Position numbers and translations under genes: made by a program. Positions 7,742 to 16,748 of a stretch of DNA of 64,000 nucleotides are shown here, in pieces; the stretch's first letter is position 1; each line of letters opens with the position of its first letter. Under the pieces are notes generated by a model that was given only the letters and a program-made list of their open reading frames with translations, was not told the DNA's origin and ran no database searches. Source of the stretch: Pseudomonas mucoides (GTDB taxonomy: Bacteria; Pseudomonadota; Gammaproteobacteria; Pseudomonadales; Pseudomonadaceae); the NCBI RefSeq assembly GCF_015461845.1, contig NZ_JACOPW010000009.1, positions 1 to 64,000 of the forward strand, read 5' to 3'.

Positions 7742-8845
7742 ATGCTGCTTTCTCTCGAATCCCGTGGCCAGCAATCACGCCTGATGCTCTGGTGCTCGCC
7801 GTTGCTCGCGGCGGCCCTGACGCTGGGCTGTGGCTCATTACTGTTTATCGCGCTAGGCCACGATCCGTTGCTGACCTTGCACACCTTGTTGATCGCACCG
7901 ATCAGCGACGGGTATGGCGTCTCGGAACTGTTGGTCAAAGCGTTGCCGATTTTGCTCTGTGCATTGGGGCTGGCCGTGGCCTATCAGGCGCGCATCTGGA
8001 ACATCGGCGCCGAAGGTCAATTGCTGCTCGGCGCGTTGGCCGGCAGTGCCTTGGCGGTGAACATCATCGACCTGCAAAGTCGCTGGGCAATGGTGTTGAT
8101 TCTGCTGGTCGGCACCCTGGCCGGCGCGGCGTGGGCCGGACTGACCGCGTGGTTGCGCACGCGCTTCAACGCCAACGAAATCCTCACCAGCATCATGCTC
8201 AATTACATCGCCCTGAACCTGCTGCTGTTTTGTGTGCATGGGCCGTTGAAGGACCCGGCCGGGTTCAATTTTCCGGAGTCGGCGATGTTCAGTGACTTCA
8301 GCCGATTGCCATTGCTGATGGAGGATGGCCGGGTTCACGCCGGGGTGTATTTCGCCTTGCTGGCGTTGGTTGCGGTGTGGGTGTTGTTGCAGAAAAGCTT
8401 TATCGGTTTCCAGATCAAAGTGCTCGGGCTGGACAAGCGCGCGGCGGGTTTCGTCGGGTTTCGCGAGAAGCGTCTGATCTGGCTGGCGCTGTTGATCAGC
8501 GGTGGTTTGGCGGGGCTGGCCGGCGTGTGTGAGGTGACCGGGCCGATCGGCCAATTGGTGCCGCAGGTCTCGCCGGGCTATGGCTACGCGGCGATCACGG
8601 TGGCGTTTCTCGGGCGACTCAATCCCGTCGGCATTCTGTTTTCCAGCCTGCTGATGGCGCTGCTGTACATCGGCGGCGAGAGCGCGCAGATGAGCATGAA
8701 CCTGCCGCAAGCCATCACCCAATTGTTCCAGGGAATGATGCTGTTTTTCCTGCTGGCCAGCGACGTGCTGATTCTCTACCGACCACGCTTGAACGTGCGC
8801 TGGGCCCGTCGCGCACCAGCCACCGTACCTGCAGGAGCGCTGTGA
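7742..8845 (+). CDS. ABC importer permease 1, purine/nucleoside type
   Basis: A 367-aa inner-membrane permease of the BPD_transp_2 family, with about eight to ten hydrophobic helices. It has the family loop GAEGQLLLGALAG (about 80-95) and FNANEILTSIMLNYIALNLL near the middle. It starts 11 nt after the ATPase and overlaps the next permease by one base, so the three are one transcription unit. The two permeases probably form a heterodimer. Confidence 0.87.
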   Translation: MLLSLESRGQQSRLMLWCSPLLAAALTLGCGSLLFIALGHDPLLTLHTLLIAPISDGYGVSELLVKALPILLCALGLAVAYQARIWNIGAEGQLLLGALAGSALAVNIIDLQSRWAMVLILLVGTLAGAAWAGLTAWLRTRFNANEILTSIMLNYIALNLLLFCVHGPLKDPAGFNFPESAMFSDFSRLPLLMEDGRVHAGVYFALLALVAVWVLLQKSFIGFQIKVLGLDKRAAGFVGFREKRLIWLALLISGGLAGLAGVCEVTGPIGQLVPQVSPGYGYAAITVAFLGRLNPVGILFSSLLMALLYIGGESAQMSMNLPQAITQLFQGMMLFFLLASDVLILYRPRLNVRWARRAPATVPAGAL

Positions 8846-9771
8846 TGGATATCGATCTGCTGAGCAATATTTTCTACGCGATGGTCCGTTGCGGCACGCC
8901 GTTGCTGTTGGTGGCGTTGGGTGAATTGATCTGCGAGAAGAGCGGCGTGCTCAACCTCGGTCAGGAAGGGATGATGCTGTTTGGTGCGGTGATCGGTTTT
9001 ATTGTCGCGCTGAGCAGCGGCAATCTCTGGCTCGGCGTGCTGTTGGCGATGCTCGCCGGAATGCTGTTGTCGTCGCTGTTTGCCTTGGTGGCGCTGGTGT
9101 TCAACGCCAATCAAGTGGCCACCGGGTTGGCGCTGACCATCTTCGGCGTGGGCCTGTCGACGTTTGTCGGGGCGGCGTGGGTCGGCAAACCGCTGGCCGG
9201 ATTTGAGCCGGTGGCGATCCCGTACTTGAGCGAGATCCCGCTGATCGGGCGGATGCTGTTTGCGCAGGATCTGTTGGTGTACCTGTCATTCGCATTGTTT
9301 GCATTGGTGGCGTGGGTGATTTTGAAAAGCCGCGTCGGGTTGATCATTCAAGCGGTTGGGGAAAACCCGGACGCCGCCAGTGCGATGGGCTTGCCGGTGT
9401 TGGGTGTGCGCACGCTGGCGGTGTTGTTTGGCGGTGCGATGGCCGGGTTGGCCGGGGCGTATCTGTCCCTGGCGTACACGCCGATGTGGGCGGAAAACAT
9501 GAGCGCCGGGAGAGGCTGGATTGCGCTGGCGCTGGTGGTGTTTGCCAGTTGGCGGGTGTGGCGCTTGCTGCTGGGCGCGTACCTGTTCGGGCTCGCCAGC
9601 ATCCTGCATTTGGTGGCGCAGGGGTTGGGGCTGGCGATTCCGTCGAGCCTGCTGGCGATGCTGCCGTATGTCGCGACGATTGTGGTGTTGGTGTTGTTGT
9701 CGCGGGATGCCGTGCGGACAAGGTTGTATGCACCGGTGTCGTTGGGGCAGCCGTGGCAGAGTGGGCATTAG
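8845..9771 (+). CDS. ABC importer permease 2, purine/nucleoside type
   Basis: A 308-aa permease of the same family, with GTPLLLVALGELICEKSGVL at the N-terminus and LGQEGMM as the conserved loop. The ATG at 8845 overlaps the TGA of permease 1 and has AGGAG seven bases upstream; a GTG at 8842 would add one residue. The binding protein of this importer is not next in line but lies at 14477-15559. Confidence 0.87.
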   Translation: MDIDLLSNIFYAMVRCGTPLLLVALGELICEKSGVLNLGQEGMMLFGAVIGFIVALSSGNLWLGVLLAMLAGMLLSSLFALVALVFNANQVATGLALTIFGVGLSTFVGAAWVGKPLAGFEPVAIPYLSEIPLIGRMLFAQDLLVYLSFALFALVAWVILKSRVGLIIQAVGENPDAASAMGLPVLGVRTLAVLFGGAMAGLAGAYLSLAYTPMWAENMSAGRGWIALALVVFASWRVWRLLLGAYLFGLASILHLVAQGLGLAIPSSLLAMLPYVATIVVLVLLSRDAVRTRLYAPVSLGQPWQSGH

Positions 9772-9782
9772 GGTTGAAGCCG

Positions 9783-9853
9783 GCCCCTTCGCGAGCAAGC
9801 TCGGCGCCTACAGGTTTGGCGCTGCGCCCGTAGGAGCATGGCTTGCCAGCGAT
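9783..9853. repeat. REP-like inverted pair
   Basis: Two diverged REP arms, CCTTCGCGAGCAAGCTCGG and GTAGGAGCATGGCTTGCC, face each other downstream of permease 2. The right arm is read as the last codons of the minus-strand membrane protein at 9808-10248. Confidence 0.65.
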
Positions 9854-10248
9854 GGCTGCCGAACTGGCAACACCTGAACCACGCCCCAAGCCAATTCAAA
9901 GACCAGGAAAACCACTAACAGCGAACTGGCCCCATGCAGCAAGGCATACAGCTGCCAAGCCGAAAACAGGAATCTTCCAACCGCGTCGTACCGCCCAAAC
10001 ACCTGCTGCGGATCCCGAATCCGCAGCACCGCCCAAACGCACACAATCGACCCCAACAGATTTGCCATCAGCATGTGCATCGGCTCAAACGCCGGTAGTG
10101 TTCCAGGCAAATCCAACGCCTGACTCAACCCCGTCAGTGCCCCATGCAAACCCGCAAAACTCCACGGCGTGACAAACGCCGCTGTCACGATCAAGTCATA
10201 CCAGGCACTGCCCCGCACCACCCGGCGATATTGCGCTGAAGTCCACAT
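9808..10248 (-). CDS. Small integral membrane protein, function unknown
   Basis: A 146-aa protein with about four hydrophobic segments (roughly residues 17-38, 57-75, 90-108 and 108-125). It has no motif I can assign. The start at 10248 has GGAG upstream. A MerR-type promoter with a 19-bp spacer lies 35 bp upstream of the start and points to this gene, so the divergent MerR protein (10333) probably controls it. The last ~17 codons are written by a REP-like repeat, so the natural C-terminus may have been replaced or extended by that repeat. Confidence 0.7.
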   Translation of the reverse strand: MWTSAQYRRVVRGSAWYDLIVTAAFVTPWSFAGLHGALTGLSQALDLPGTLPAFEPMHMLMANLLGSIVCVWAVLRIRDPQQVFGRYDAVGRFLFSAWQLYALLHGASSLLVVFLVFELAWGVVQVLPVRQPSLASHAPTGAAPNL

Positions 10249-10282
10249 CGGCCCTACTCCATATATATTCGAGGAGCAACAA

Positions 10283-10313
10283 GGCTAAAGCCTGGAGTAT
10301 GCTCCAAGGTCAA
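10283..10313 (-). promoter_or_regulatory. MerR-family promoter/operator for the membrane protein
   Basis: On the minus strand the -35 TTGACC (10308-10313) and the -10 TTAGCC (10283-10288) are 19 bp apart. The spacer contains the perfect dyad TGGAG-CATA-CTCCA. A stretched 19-bp spacer with a central dyad is the mark of MerR-family activation by DNA distortion. Confidence 0.72.
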
Positions 10314-10332
10314 GCCCTCTCGAGACGTCAAC

Positions 10333-10683
10333 ATGCGCATCGGTGAATTAGCCCAGGCCAGCGCCGTCAGCCGTGACACGCTACGGTTTTACGAGCAACG
10401 CGGATTGATCGCGGCGCAACGCAGCGCCAATGGTTATCGCGACTACCCGGCAGACATGGTGCAACTGGTGCAGTACATCAAGACCGCTCAAAGACTGGGT
10501 TTTACCCTCGGCGAAATCGGCAACAGCGTCGCGGCAATCCAGCAGTCGCCTGATCCAGACAGCGCCGTCACGCAATTGCTGCGAGACAAACTCAAACTGA
10601 TCGAAACCCGGATGGATGAACTCGGCGCGTTGCGTCACGAGTTGCAACAACGGCTCGGGCAACGCTGTCCACTGAATCCGTGA
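10333..10683 (+). CDS. MerR-family transcriptional regulator
   Basis: A 116-aa protein with an N-terminal winged helix (MRIGELAQASAVSRDTLRFY), a dimerisation coiled coil (about 75-110) and only one cysteine near the C-terminus (RCPLNP). The CueR- or ZntR-type metal-binding Cys pair is missing, so a metal ligand is unlikely. It is divergent from the membrane protein and is followed 26 nt later by an SDR gene that is probably co-transcribed. Ligand unknown. Confidence 0.85.
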   Translation: MRIGELAQASAVSRDTLRFYEQRGLIAAQRSANGYRDYPADMVQLVQYIKTAQRLGFTLGEIGNSVAAIQQSPDPDSAVTQLLRDKLKLIETRMDELGALRHELQQRLGQRCPLNP

Positions 10684-10708
10684 ACCTCTTTTTTCAAGGA
10701 AGCCACTC

Positions 10709-11395
10709 ATGTCCAAGGCAAAAACCGCGCTCATCATCGGAGCCTCACGAGGCTTGGGCCTCGGCCTGGTGAAAACCCTGCTGGCCGACGGCTGGCAAGT
10801 CACCGCCACCGTGCGTAACCCGCAAAACGCCGACGCCCTGCGGGCCGTGGGCAACGTGCGGATCGAGAGACTCGACATGGACGATCAGTCGGCGGTGATC
10901 GCCCTCAGCCAACAGCTCAAGGGCGACGTGTTTGACCTGCTGTTCGTGAATGCCGGGGTCAAGGGCCCGGACGTTCAAACACCGGGCGGCGCGACGCTGG
11001 CCGAGGTTGGCCAGCTGTTTTTCACCAACGCCGTGGCCCCGATCAACCTGGCCCAACAATTCGTCGGGCAGATTCGCCCGGACAGCGGCGTGCTGGCGTT
11101 CATGAGTTCGGTGCTCGGCAGCGTGACCATGCCGGACGCACCGGAACTGGCGCTGTACAAGGCGAGCAAGGCTGCACTGAACTCGATGACCAACAGCTTT
11201 GTGACGCAATTGGGCGAGCACAAACTTACCGTGCTGTCGCTGCATCCGGGCTGGGTGAAAACCGACATGGGCGGTGAAGGTGCGGACATTGATGTGGAGA
11301 CCAGCACCCGTGGGCTGGTTGATCAGGTAAATGCCTACACCGGCAAGGGCGGGCATCACTTCGTGAATTACCGAGGTGAAACCATTCCCTGGTAA
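10709..11395 (+). CDS. Short-chain dehydrogenase/reductase
   Basis: A 228-aa classical SDR. The cofactor motif is GASRGLG (about 11-17), followed by VNAG near 80 and the catalytic pair in YKASK (about 151-155) after the Ser of MSSVLGS. An arginine after the second strand (TVRNPQN) favours NADP(H). The substrate cannot be read from sequence. The tail GGHHFVNYRGETIPW is typical of the C-factor-like SDR group. It follows the MerR gene and is probably part of its regulon. Confidence 0.88.
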   Translation: MSKAKTALIIGASRGLGLGLVKTLLADGWQVTATVRNPQNADALRAVGNVRIERLDMDDQSAVIALSQQLKGDVFDLLFVNAGVKGPDVQTPGGATLAEVGQLFFTNAVAPINLAQQFVGQIRPDSGVLAFMSSVLGSVTMPDAPELALYKASKAALNSMTNSFVTQLGEHKLTVLSLHPGWVKTDMGGEGADIDVETSTRGLVDQVNAYTGKGGHHFVNYRGETIPW

Positions 11396-11406
11396 TCACC
11401 ACACAA

Positions 11407-11471
11407 TCCCCTGTGGGAGTGAGCTCGCTCCCACAGGGGATCATTCCAGACAAGGGATTTTTGTTGTCTGG
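11407..11471. repeat. REP palindrome followed by a second hairpin
   Basis: A REP element (11407-11440) is a nearly perfect palindrome centred on GAGCTC with arms CCCCTGTGGGAG. Next to it is an 8-bp perfect inverted repeat, CCAGACAA/TTGTCTGG (11446-11471, 10-nt loop). Both lie after the SDR gene and may end its transcript. Confidence 0.75.
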
Positions 11472-11604
11472 TCGGGTCGGGCTTGCCCGGCGCTGCGTTT
11501 TGTCCGAAACTCCGCACCTCGCCCCCGCGGCGATCCTGGATCAGCAGACAGGGTAATCACTGAGCTGGCAACCCTGAACCCCACTTTCAGAGGAGCCGGC
11601 CAAA

Positions 11605-12963
11605 ATGCCCGCATCCCGTACCTGGTTAAAAAATCCCCTCGCTATCTTCACTGCCAATGGCCTCGATGCCCGTGGCGGTCTGGTTGTGCAAGACGGTGTG
11701 ATCGTTGAAGTGCTCGCCATCGGCCAGCAACCGTCCGCGCCCTGTGGACACGTTTTCGACGCCCGCGAGCATGTGATCCTGCCGGGGCTGATCAACACCC
11801 ATCACCATTTCTATCAAACCCTGACCCGCGCCTGGGCGCCGGTGGTCAATCAGCCGTTGTTCCCGTGGCTGAAAACCCTGTACCCGGTCTGGGCTCGCCT
11901 CACCCCGGAAAAACTGGCCCTCGCCACTAAAGTCGCGCTGGCCGAGTTGCTGCTGTCTGGCTGCACCACTGCGGCCGATCACCATTACCTGTTTCCCGAA
12001 GGCCTGGAAAACGCGATCGACGTGCAAGTCGAAAGCGTCCGCGAACTGGGCATGCGCGCCATGCTCACCCGCGGTTCCATGAGCCTCGGCGAGAAGGACG
12101 GCGGCCTTCCACCGCAGCAGACCGTGCAGGAAGGCCAAGTGATCCTCGACGACAGTCAACGCTTGATCGCCGAGTACCACGAACGCGGCGACGGCGCGCA
12201 AATCCAGATCGCCCTGGCGCCATGTTCGCCGTTCTCGGTGACTCCGGAAATCATGTCCGCCAGTGCTGAACTGGCAAACAAACTCGACGTGCGCCTGCAC
12301 ACGCACCTGGCCGAAACCCTCGACGAAGAAGATTTCTGCCTGCAACGTTTCGGCCTGCGCACCGTGGATTATCTGGACAGTGTCGGCTGGCTCGGCCCGC
12401 GTACCTGGCTGGCCCACGGCATCCACTTCAACCCGGACGAAATCGCCCGCCTCGGCGCTGCCGGCACCGGTATCTGCCATTGCCCAAGCTCGAACATGCG
12501 CCTCGCTTCCGGCATCTGCCCGACGCTGGACCTGACAGCGGCGGGCGCGTTGCTCGGGCTGGGCGTGGACGGTTCGGCGTCCAACGATGCGTCGAACATG
12601 ATGCTCGAAACCCGCCAGGCGCTGTACATCCAGCGCCTGCGTTATGGTGCGGAGAAGATCACGCCGGAACTGGTATTGGGCTGGGCGACCAAGGGTTCGG
12701 CGAGTCTGCTGGGGCGTACCGATATCGGTGAGCTGGCGGTTGGCAAGCAGGCGGATCTGGCGTTGTTCAAACTGGATGAACTGCGTTTCTCCGGCAGCCA
12801 TGATCCGGTGTCGGCGTTACTGCTGTGCGGCGCAGATCGGGCGGATCGGGTGATGGTCGGTGGCAAGTGGCGAGTGATTGATGGGCAGGTTGAGGGGTTG
12901 GACCTCAAAGGATTGATTGCCGACCACAGCCAGGCCGCTCGCCAACTGATCGCCGGAACCTGA
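11605..12963 (+). CDS. 8-oxoguanine deaminase
   Basis: A 452-aa amidohydrolase of the ATZ/TRZ group, orthologous in my judgement to PAO1 PA0142, an 8-oxoguanine deaminase (8-oxoguanine to urate and ammonia). Metal ligands are visible in INTHHHFY (about 65-72), HTHLAE (about 232), LAHGIHF (about 270) and GVDGSASND (about 323). The start has GAGGAG upstream. It stands alone between REP elements, downstream of the purine importer. Guanine or isocytosine could be alternative substrates. Confidence 0.85.
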   Translation: MPASRTWLKNPLAIFTANGLDARGGLVVQDGVIVEVLAIGQQPSAPCGHVFDAREHVILPGLINTHHHFYQTLTRAWAPVVNQPLFPWLKTLYPVWARLTPEKLALATKVALAELLLSGCTTAADHHYLFPEGLENAIDVQVESVRELGMRAMLTRGSMSLGEKDGGLPPQQTVQEGQVILDDSQRLIAEYHERGDGAQIQIALAPCSPFSVTPEIMSASAELANKLDVRLHTHLAETLDEEDFCLQRFGLRTVDYLDSVGWLGPRTWLAHGIHFNPDEIARLGAAGTGICHCPSSNMRLASGICPTLDLTAAGALLGLGVDGSASNDASNMMLETRQALYIQRLRYGAEKITPELVLGWATKGSASLLGRTDIGELAVGKQADLALFKLDELRFSGSHDPVSALLLCGADRADRVMVGGKWRVIDGQVEGLDLKGLIADHSQAARQLIAGT

Positions 12964-12982
12964 TACAACACAAATCTAAAAC

Positions 12983-13070
12983 TGTGGGAGTGAGCCTGCT
13001 CGCGATGACGGTGTGTCAGACGCTATCAGTGTCGACTGATACGCCGCTATCGCGAGCAGGCTCACTCCTA
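12983..13070. repeat. REPIN
   Basis: Two inverted REP arms (GTGGGAGTGAGCCTGCTCGCG and its partner ending CACTCC) flank a ~35-bp spacer containing TCAGTGTCGACTGA. It lies between the convergent deaminase and chaA genes. Confidence 0.85.
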
Positions 13071-13089
13071 AAGGAGATTTGTGGTGGTT

Positions 13090-14178
13090 TCAGAGACCGA
13101 GCAGCGACAACATGATGAATGTCGCGAACAGCACAAAGTGGGTCATCCCTTCGATGGCGTTGGTTTCGCCATCGTTGAGGTTAATCGCACTGACGATCAA
13201 CGTCAGGAAGATCATCACCGTCTGCACCGGCGTCATCGCCATCTGAAATGGCTGGCCGGTATACAGCGCCATCGCTTCCATCACCGGCACGGTCAGGATC
13301 ACCGTCGATAGCGACGCCCCCATCGCGATGTTGACCACCGACTGCATCCGATTGGCCAACGCCGCGCGCAACGCCGTCAGAATCTCCGGTGCCGCCGAAA
13401 TGGCCGCGACCAGAATCGCCGTAATCACCGGCGGAGCGCCCGTCCCTTCCAGCCCCAGATCGAGGGTCTTGGACATCACCTCGGCCAGTGCGCCGATCAC
13501 CACCACACCAAACACCAACGTGCCGATACTCAGCGCCACATTGACCGGTTCGGCTTCTTCTTCCGGGACTTTGCGCCGGCGTTTTTCAGGGTAGCTGTAG
13601 CTGAAAAAGTAACTGTGCGGCCCGACCTGCATCCGCAGGAACAACGCATACAGCACGACCATGGCACCGATGGTGAAGCCCGAATAAATCTTCCAGTTGG
13701 CCGCGGGAATGAACTCCGGCACCACCATCGACACGCCCATGGCCGTGAGGATCATCACGCTGTAGCTGCGCGCCGAATCATCGTTGTAGGACTGCTCGCC
13801 GTGCTTGAGCCCGCCCATTAATGCGGCGAGGCCGAGGATGCCGTTAATGTCGAGCATGACGGCCGAGTAAATCGTGTCGCGCACCAGAGTGGACGAGGCT
13901 TCGTTGCTCATCATGATCGCCAGGATCACCACTTCCACCAGCACCGCCGCCAGCGTCAGGATCATCGTGCCGTAGGGGTCGCCAACTTTTTCCGCCAACA
14001 GCTCGGCGTGATGGGCGACGCGCATGGAGGCGGCGACGATGAACGCAATCAACACCAGCCCGGCGGCCAGCGCGACCGGTTGGCCGCTGTGGAGCATCCA
14101 GTGCTCCAGCGGGTACGCGACGACGGCGGCGAACATGGCCAGCAGCAGAAATGCTTCTTGCTTGAGGTGTGTGAACAT
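13090..14178 (-). CDS. chaA: Ca2+/H+ (Na+/K+) antiporter ChaA
   Basis: A 362-aa CaCA-family antiporter with about eleven membrane helices. The two alpha-repeat signatures contain the transport acids: VVILAIMMSNEAS (about 85-97) and ISAAPEILTALRAA (about 270-283). A basic/acidic cytoplasmic loop (PEKRRRKVPEEEAE) lies between the halves. It exports Ca2+ or monovalent cations for protons and helps in alkaline or salt stress. It interrupts the purine cluster on the opposite strand. Confidence 0.88.
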   Translation of the reverse strand: MFTHLKQEAFLLLAMFAAVVAYPLEHWMLHSGQPVALAAGLVLIAFIVAASMRVAHHAELLAEKVGDPYGTMILTLAAVLVEVVILAIMMSNEASSTLVRDTIYSAVMLDINGILGLAALMGGLKHGEQSYNDDSARSYSVMILTAMGVSMVVPEFIPAANWKIYSGFTIGAMVVLYALFLRMQVGPHSYFFSYSYPEKRRRKVPEEEAEPVNVALSIGTLVFGVVVIGALAEVMSKTLDLGLEGTGAPPVITAILVAAISAAPEILTALRAALANRMQSVVNIAMGASLSTVILTVPVMEAMALYTGQPFQMAMTPVQTVMIFLTLIVSAINLNDGETNAIEGMTHFVLFATFIMLSLLGL

Positions 14179-14314
14179 TGCGGGCCTTTTTGCGCAGTGA
14201 AGCGAAAGCAGAGTGATGAGCTACTGACTGCGGTGAAGCGCTAACGTTTCGTTACACCTTAGCGCACCAGTGGATGGCAGCAGGTTCAGGGCGTGCACTT
14301 TTATCGGCCTCAAG

Positions 14315-14388
14315 AGCCGCATCGCGAGCAGGCTCACTCCTACATTGGAATGCGTTCCCCTATAGGAATGAGCCTGCTCGTGATGGCC
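14315..14388. repeat. REPIN
   Basis: Inverted arms GCATCGCGAGCAGGCTCACTCC and TAGGAATGAGCCTGCTCGTGATGG enclose a short spacer, in the 298-nt gap between divergent chaA and the binding-protein gene. I see nothing else clear in that gap. Confidence 0.85.
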
Positions 14389-14476
14389 TCGACACGGTCT
14401 CACGTCGTTTGTTGTCCTGTTGGTCAGCAATTTGCATTACCCCTTCCAACCACAAAACAAAATGGAGTTGGAATTC

Positions 14477-15559
14477 ATGCATAAACGTCCGCTGAAGAAG
14501 CTGCTTTGCGCCGTCGCCGCGGCCATCGGTCTGAGCGCCAGCCTGACCGCCAGTGCCGCCGACCCGCTGAAAGTCGGCTTCGTCTATATCGGTCCGATCG
14601 GTGACCACGGCTGGACGTATCAGCATGAACAGGGACGCAAGGTGCTGGCTGAAAAATTCGGCTCGCAGATCACCACCAATTACGTGGAGAACGTCGCGGA
14701 AGGCGCCGACGCCGAGCGGGTAATCCGCAACATGGCCAAGGACAACTACGACCTGATCTTCACCACCTCCTTCGGCTACATGAACCCGACGCTCAAAGTC
14801 GCCAAACAATTTCCCAAGGTCACCTTCGAGCACGCCACCGGCTACAAGCAGGACAAGAACCTCGGCACCTACCTCGCGCGCACCTATGAAGGGCGCTACG
14901 TCGGCGGGTTCCTCGCGGCGAAGATGACCAAGACCAAGAAGATCGGCTATGTCGCCTCCTTCCCGATCCCGGAAGTGATCCGCGACATCAACGCCATTCA
15001 ACTGGCCCTGAACAAGTACAACCCCGGCACCGAGATCAAAGTGGTGTGGGTCAACTCGTGGTTCGACCCAGGCAAGGAAGCCGACGCCGCCAACGCGCTG
15101 ATCGACCAGGGCGTGGACGTGGTGTTCCAGCACACCGACAGCCCGGCGCCGATCCAGGCGGCTGAACGTCGCGGTGTGTATGCCGTCGGCTACGCTTCGG
15201 ACATGGCGCACTTCGGGCCGAAAGCGGTGCTGACATCCATCGTCAACGACTGGGGTCCGCACTACATTCAGGCGACCCAAAGCGTGCTCGACCACGACTG
15301 GAAATCCCAGGATTACTGGGGTGGATTGAAGGAAGGCACTGTTGAACTGCCGATCAGTGACCTGGTGCCGGCACCGGTGAAAGCCGAAGCCGAGCAGATC
15401 ATTGCCAACATCAAGAGCGGTGCGCTGCACCCGTTCACCGGGCCGATCAAGGATCAGGCCGGCGTAGAGAAAATTGCAGCGGGGGCGACGGCGAGCAATG
15501 CCCAGCTGGCGTCGATGAACTACTACGTTGAAGGCATGAAGGCCGAGATTCCGAAGTAA
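14477..15559 (+). CDS. BMP-family purine/nucleoside-binding protein of the ABC importer
   Basis: A 360-aa periplasmic protein of the PnrA/BMP family. A Sec signal peptide (MHKRPLKKLLCAVAAAIGLS to about residue 28, cleavage near ASA-ADP) precedes two alpha/beta lobes. Family landmarks are GPIGDHGWTYQHEQG, TTSFGYM and VVFQHTDSPA. Start chosen at ATG 14477 because GGAG lies 9 bases upstream and the signal peptide begins there. It is the missing subunit of the importer at 6165-9771, from which it is separated by 4.7 kb. Confidence 0.87.
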   Translation: MHKRPLKKLLCAVAAAIGLSASLTASAADPLKVGFVYIGPIGDHGWTYQHEQGRKVLAEKFGSQITTNYVENVAEGADAERVIRNMAKDNYDLIFTTSFGYMNPTLKVAKQFPKVTFEHATGYKQDKNLGTYLARTYEGRYVGGFLAAKMTKTKKIGYVASFPIPEVIRDINAIQLALNKYNPGTEIKVVWVNSWFDPGKEADAANALIDQGVDVVFQHTDSPAPIQAAERRGVYAVGYASDMAHFGPKAVLTSIVNDWGPHYIQATQSVLDHDWKSQDYWGGLKEGTVELPISDLVPAPVKAEAEQIIANIKSGALHPFTGPIKDQAGVEKIAAGATASNAQLASMNYYVEGMKAEIPK

Positions 15560-15582
15560 TCCATTTCAGCCACACCACCGTA

Positions 15583-15655
15583 CCTGAGGGAGCGAGCTTG
15601 CTCGCGATAGCGGACTATCAGTCAGCCTCATCGCGAGCAAGCTCGCTCCCACAGG
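15583..15655. repeat. REPIN
   Basis: Inverted arms GGGAGCGAGCTTGCTCGCGAT and ATCGCGAGCAAGCTCGCTCCC around a ~25-bp spacer. Confidence 0.87.
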
Positions 15656-15700
15656 GGTACTCCGGTGTTTTTCAGACTGCGTATTCCTCAGGACAATTGC

Positions 15701-16666
15701 ATGAACCGTCTTCCTATCATCGACATCGCCCCGCTCTACAGCGATGACCAAAATGCGTGGACAGCCGTCGCTACCGAGATCGACCACGCCTGCCGCGAAT
15801 GGGGTTTCTTCTACATCAAGGGCCACCCGATTTCCGCGCAACGCATCGCCGCCGTACTCGACCACGCCCAACACTTTTTCGCCCAACCCACTGCCGAAAA
15901 GCTGAAAATCGACATCACCCAAACCCGCCATCACCGCGGCTACGGCGCCATCGCCACCGAACAACTCGACCCGAGCAAGCCCAGCGACCTCAAGGAAACC
16001 TTCGACATGGGCCTGCACCTGCCGGCCGATCACCCCGAAGTCCTGGCGGAAAAACCTTTGCGCGGGCCTAACCGTCATCCGTTGCTGCCTGGGTGGGAAG
16101 CGCTGATGGAGCAACACTACGTCGACATGCAGGCCCTCGCCCAAACCCTGTTGCGTGCGATGACGCTGGCCCTGGGCATCGAGCGGGATTTTTTCGACAG
16201 CCGTTTCAACGATCCGGTCAGCGTGTTGCGAATGATCCATTACCCGCCCCGCCACACCGCCAGTTCCGCCGAACAACAAGGCGCCGGCGCTCACACCGAT
16301 TACGGTTGCATCACCCTGCTCTATCAGGACGCCGCCGGTGGCTTGCAAGTGCGCAACGTGAAAGGCGAATGGATCGACGCGCCACCGATTGAGGGCACGT
16401 TCGTGGTCAACCTCGGCGACATGATGGCGCGCTGGAGCAACGACCGTTACCTGTCGACGCCGCATCGGGTGCTCAGCCCGTTGGGCGTGGACCGTTATTC
16501 GATGCCATTCTTCGCCGAGCCGCACCCCGACACACGCATCCAATGCCTGCCCGGTTGTCAGGATGACGTGCACCCGGCGAAATACCCGGCCACTACCTGC
16601 GCCGAATTCCTGCTCTCGCGTTTCGCCGATACCTACGCTTATCGACGGGAACCGGAAGCGGTGTGA
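15701..16666 (+). CDS. 2-oxoglutarate/Fe(II)-dependent oxygenase (PA0147-like)
   Basis: A 321-aa oxygenase of the isopenicillin-N-synthase-like group. The N-terminal DIOX_N part contains EWGFFYIKGHPI. The jelly-roll core has iron ligands H and D in HTDYGC (about 198-200), the distal His in STPHRVLSP (about 255) and the 2OG Arg in DRYSMPF. Start set at MNRLPIIDIA (15701), with AGGA nearby. It lies between the binding protein and adenine deaminase genes, as I recall for PAO1, which suggests purine oxidation (for example of xanthine). That substrate is inference. Confidence 0.83.
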   Translation: MNRLPIIDIAPLYSDDQNAWTAVATEIDHACREWGFFYIKGHPISAQRIAAVLDHAQHFFAQPTAEKLKIDITQTRHHRGYGAIATEQLDPSKPSDLKETFDMGLHLPADHPEVLAEKPLRGPNRHPLLPGWEALMEQHYVDMQALAQTLLRAMTLALGIERDFFDSRFNDPVSVLRMIHYPPRHTASSAEQQGAGAHTDYGCITLLYQDAAGGLQVRNVKGEWIDAPPIEGTFVVNLGDMMARWSNDRYLSTPHRVLSPLGVDRYSMPFFAEPHPDTRIQCLPGCQDDVHPAKYPATTCAEFLLSRFADTYAYRREPEAV

Positions 16667-16748
16667 TCAACCGGCTGGTCAGGTTTTGCTAAATGTTTCT
16701 ACGAGCATCTGTAGAATGCTCGCCATCTGCACCTGATGAGAAAAGACC

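Noticed and set aside
12983..13070. CRISPR-like repeats
   Set aside because: The repeated sequences are inverted REP arms at scattered gene ends, not regularly spaced direct repeats, and no cas gene is present.
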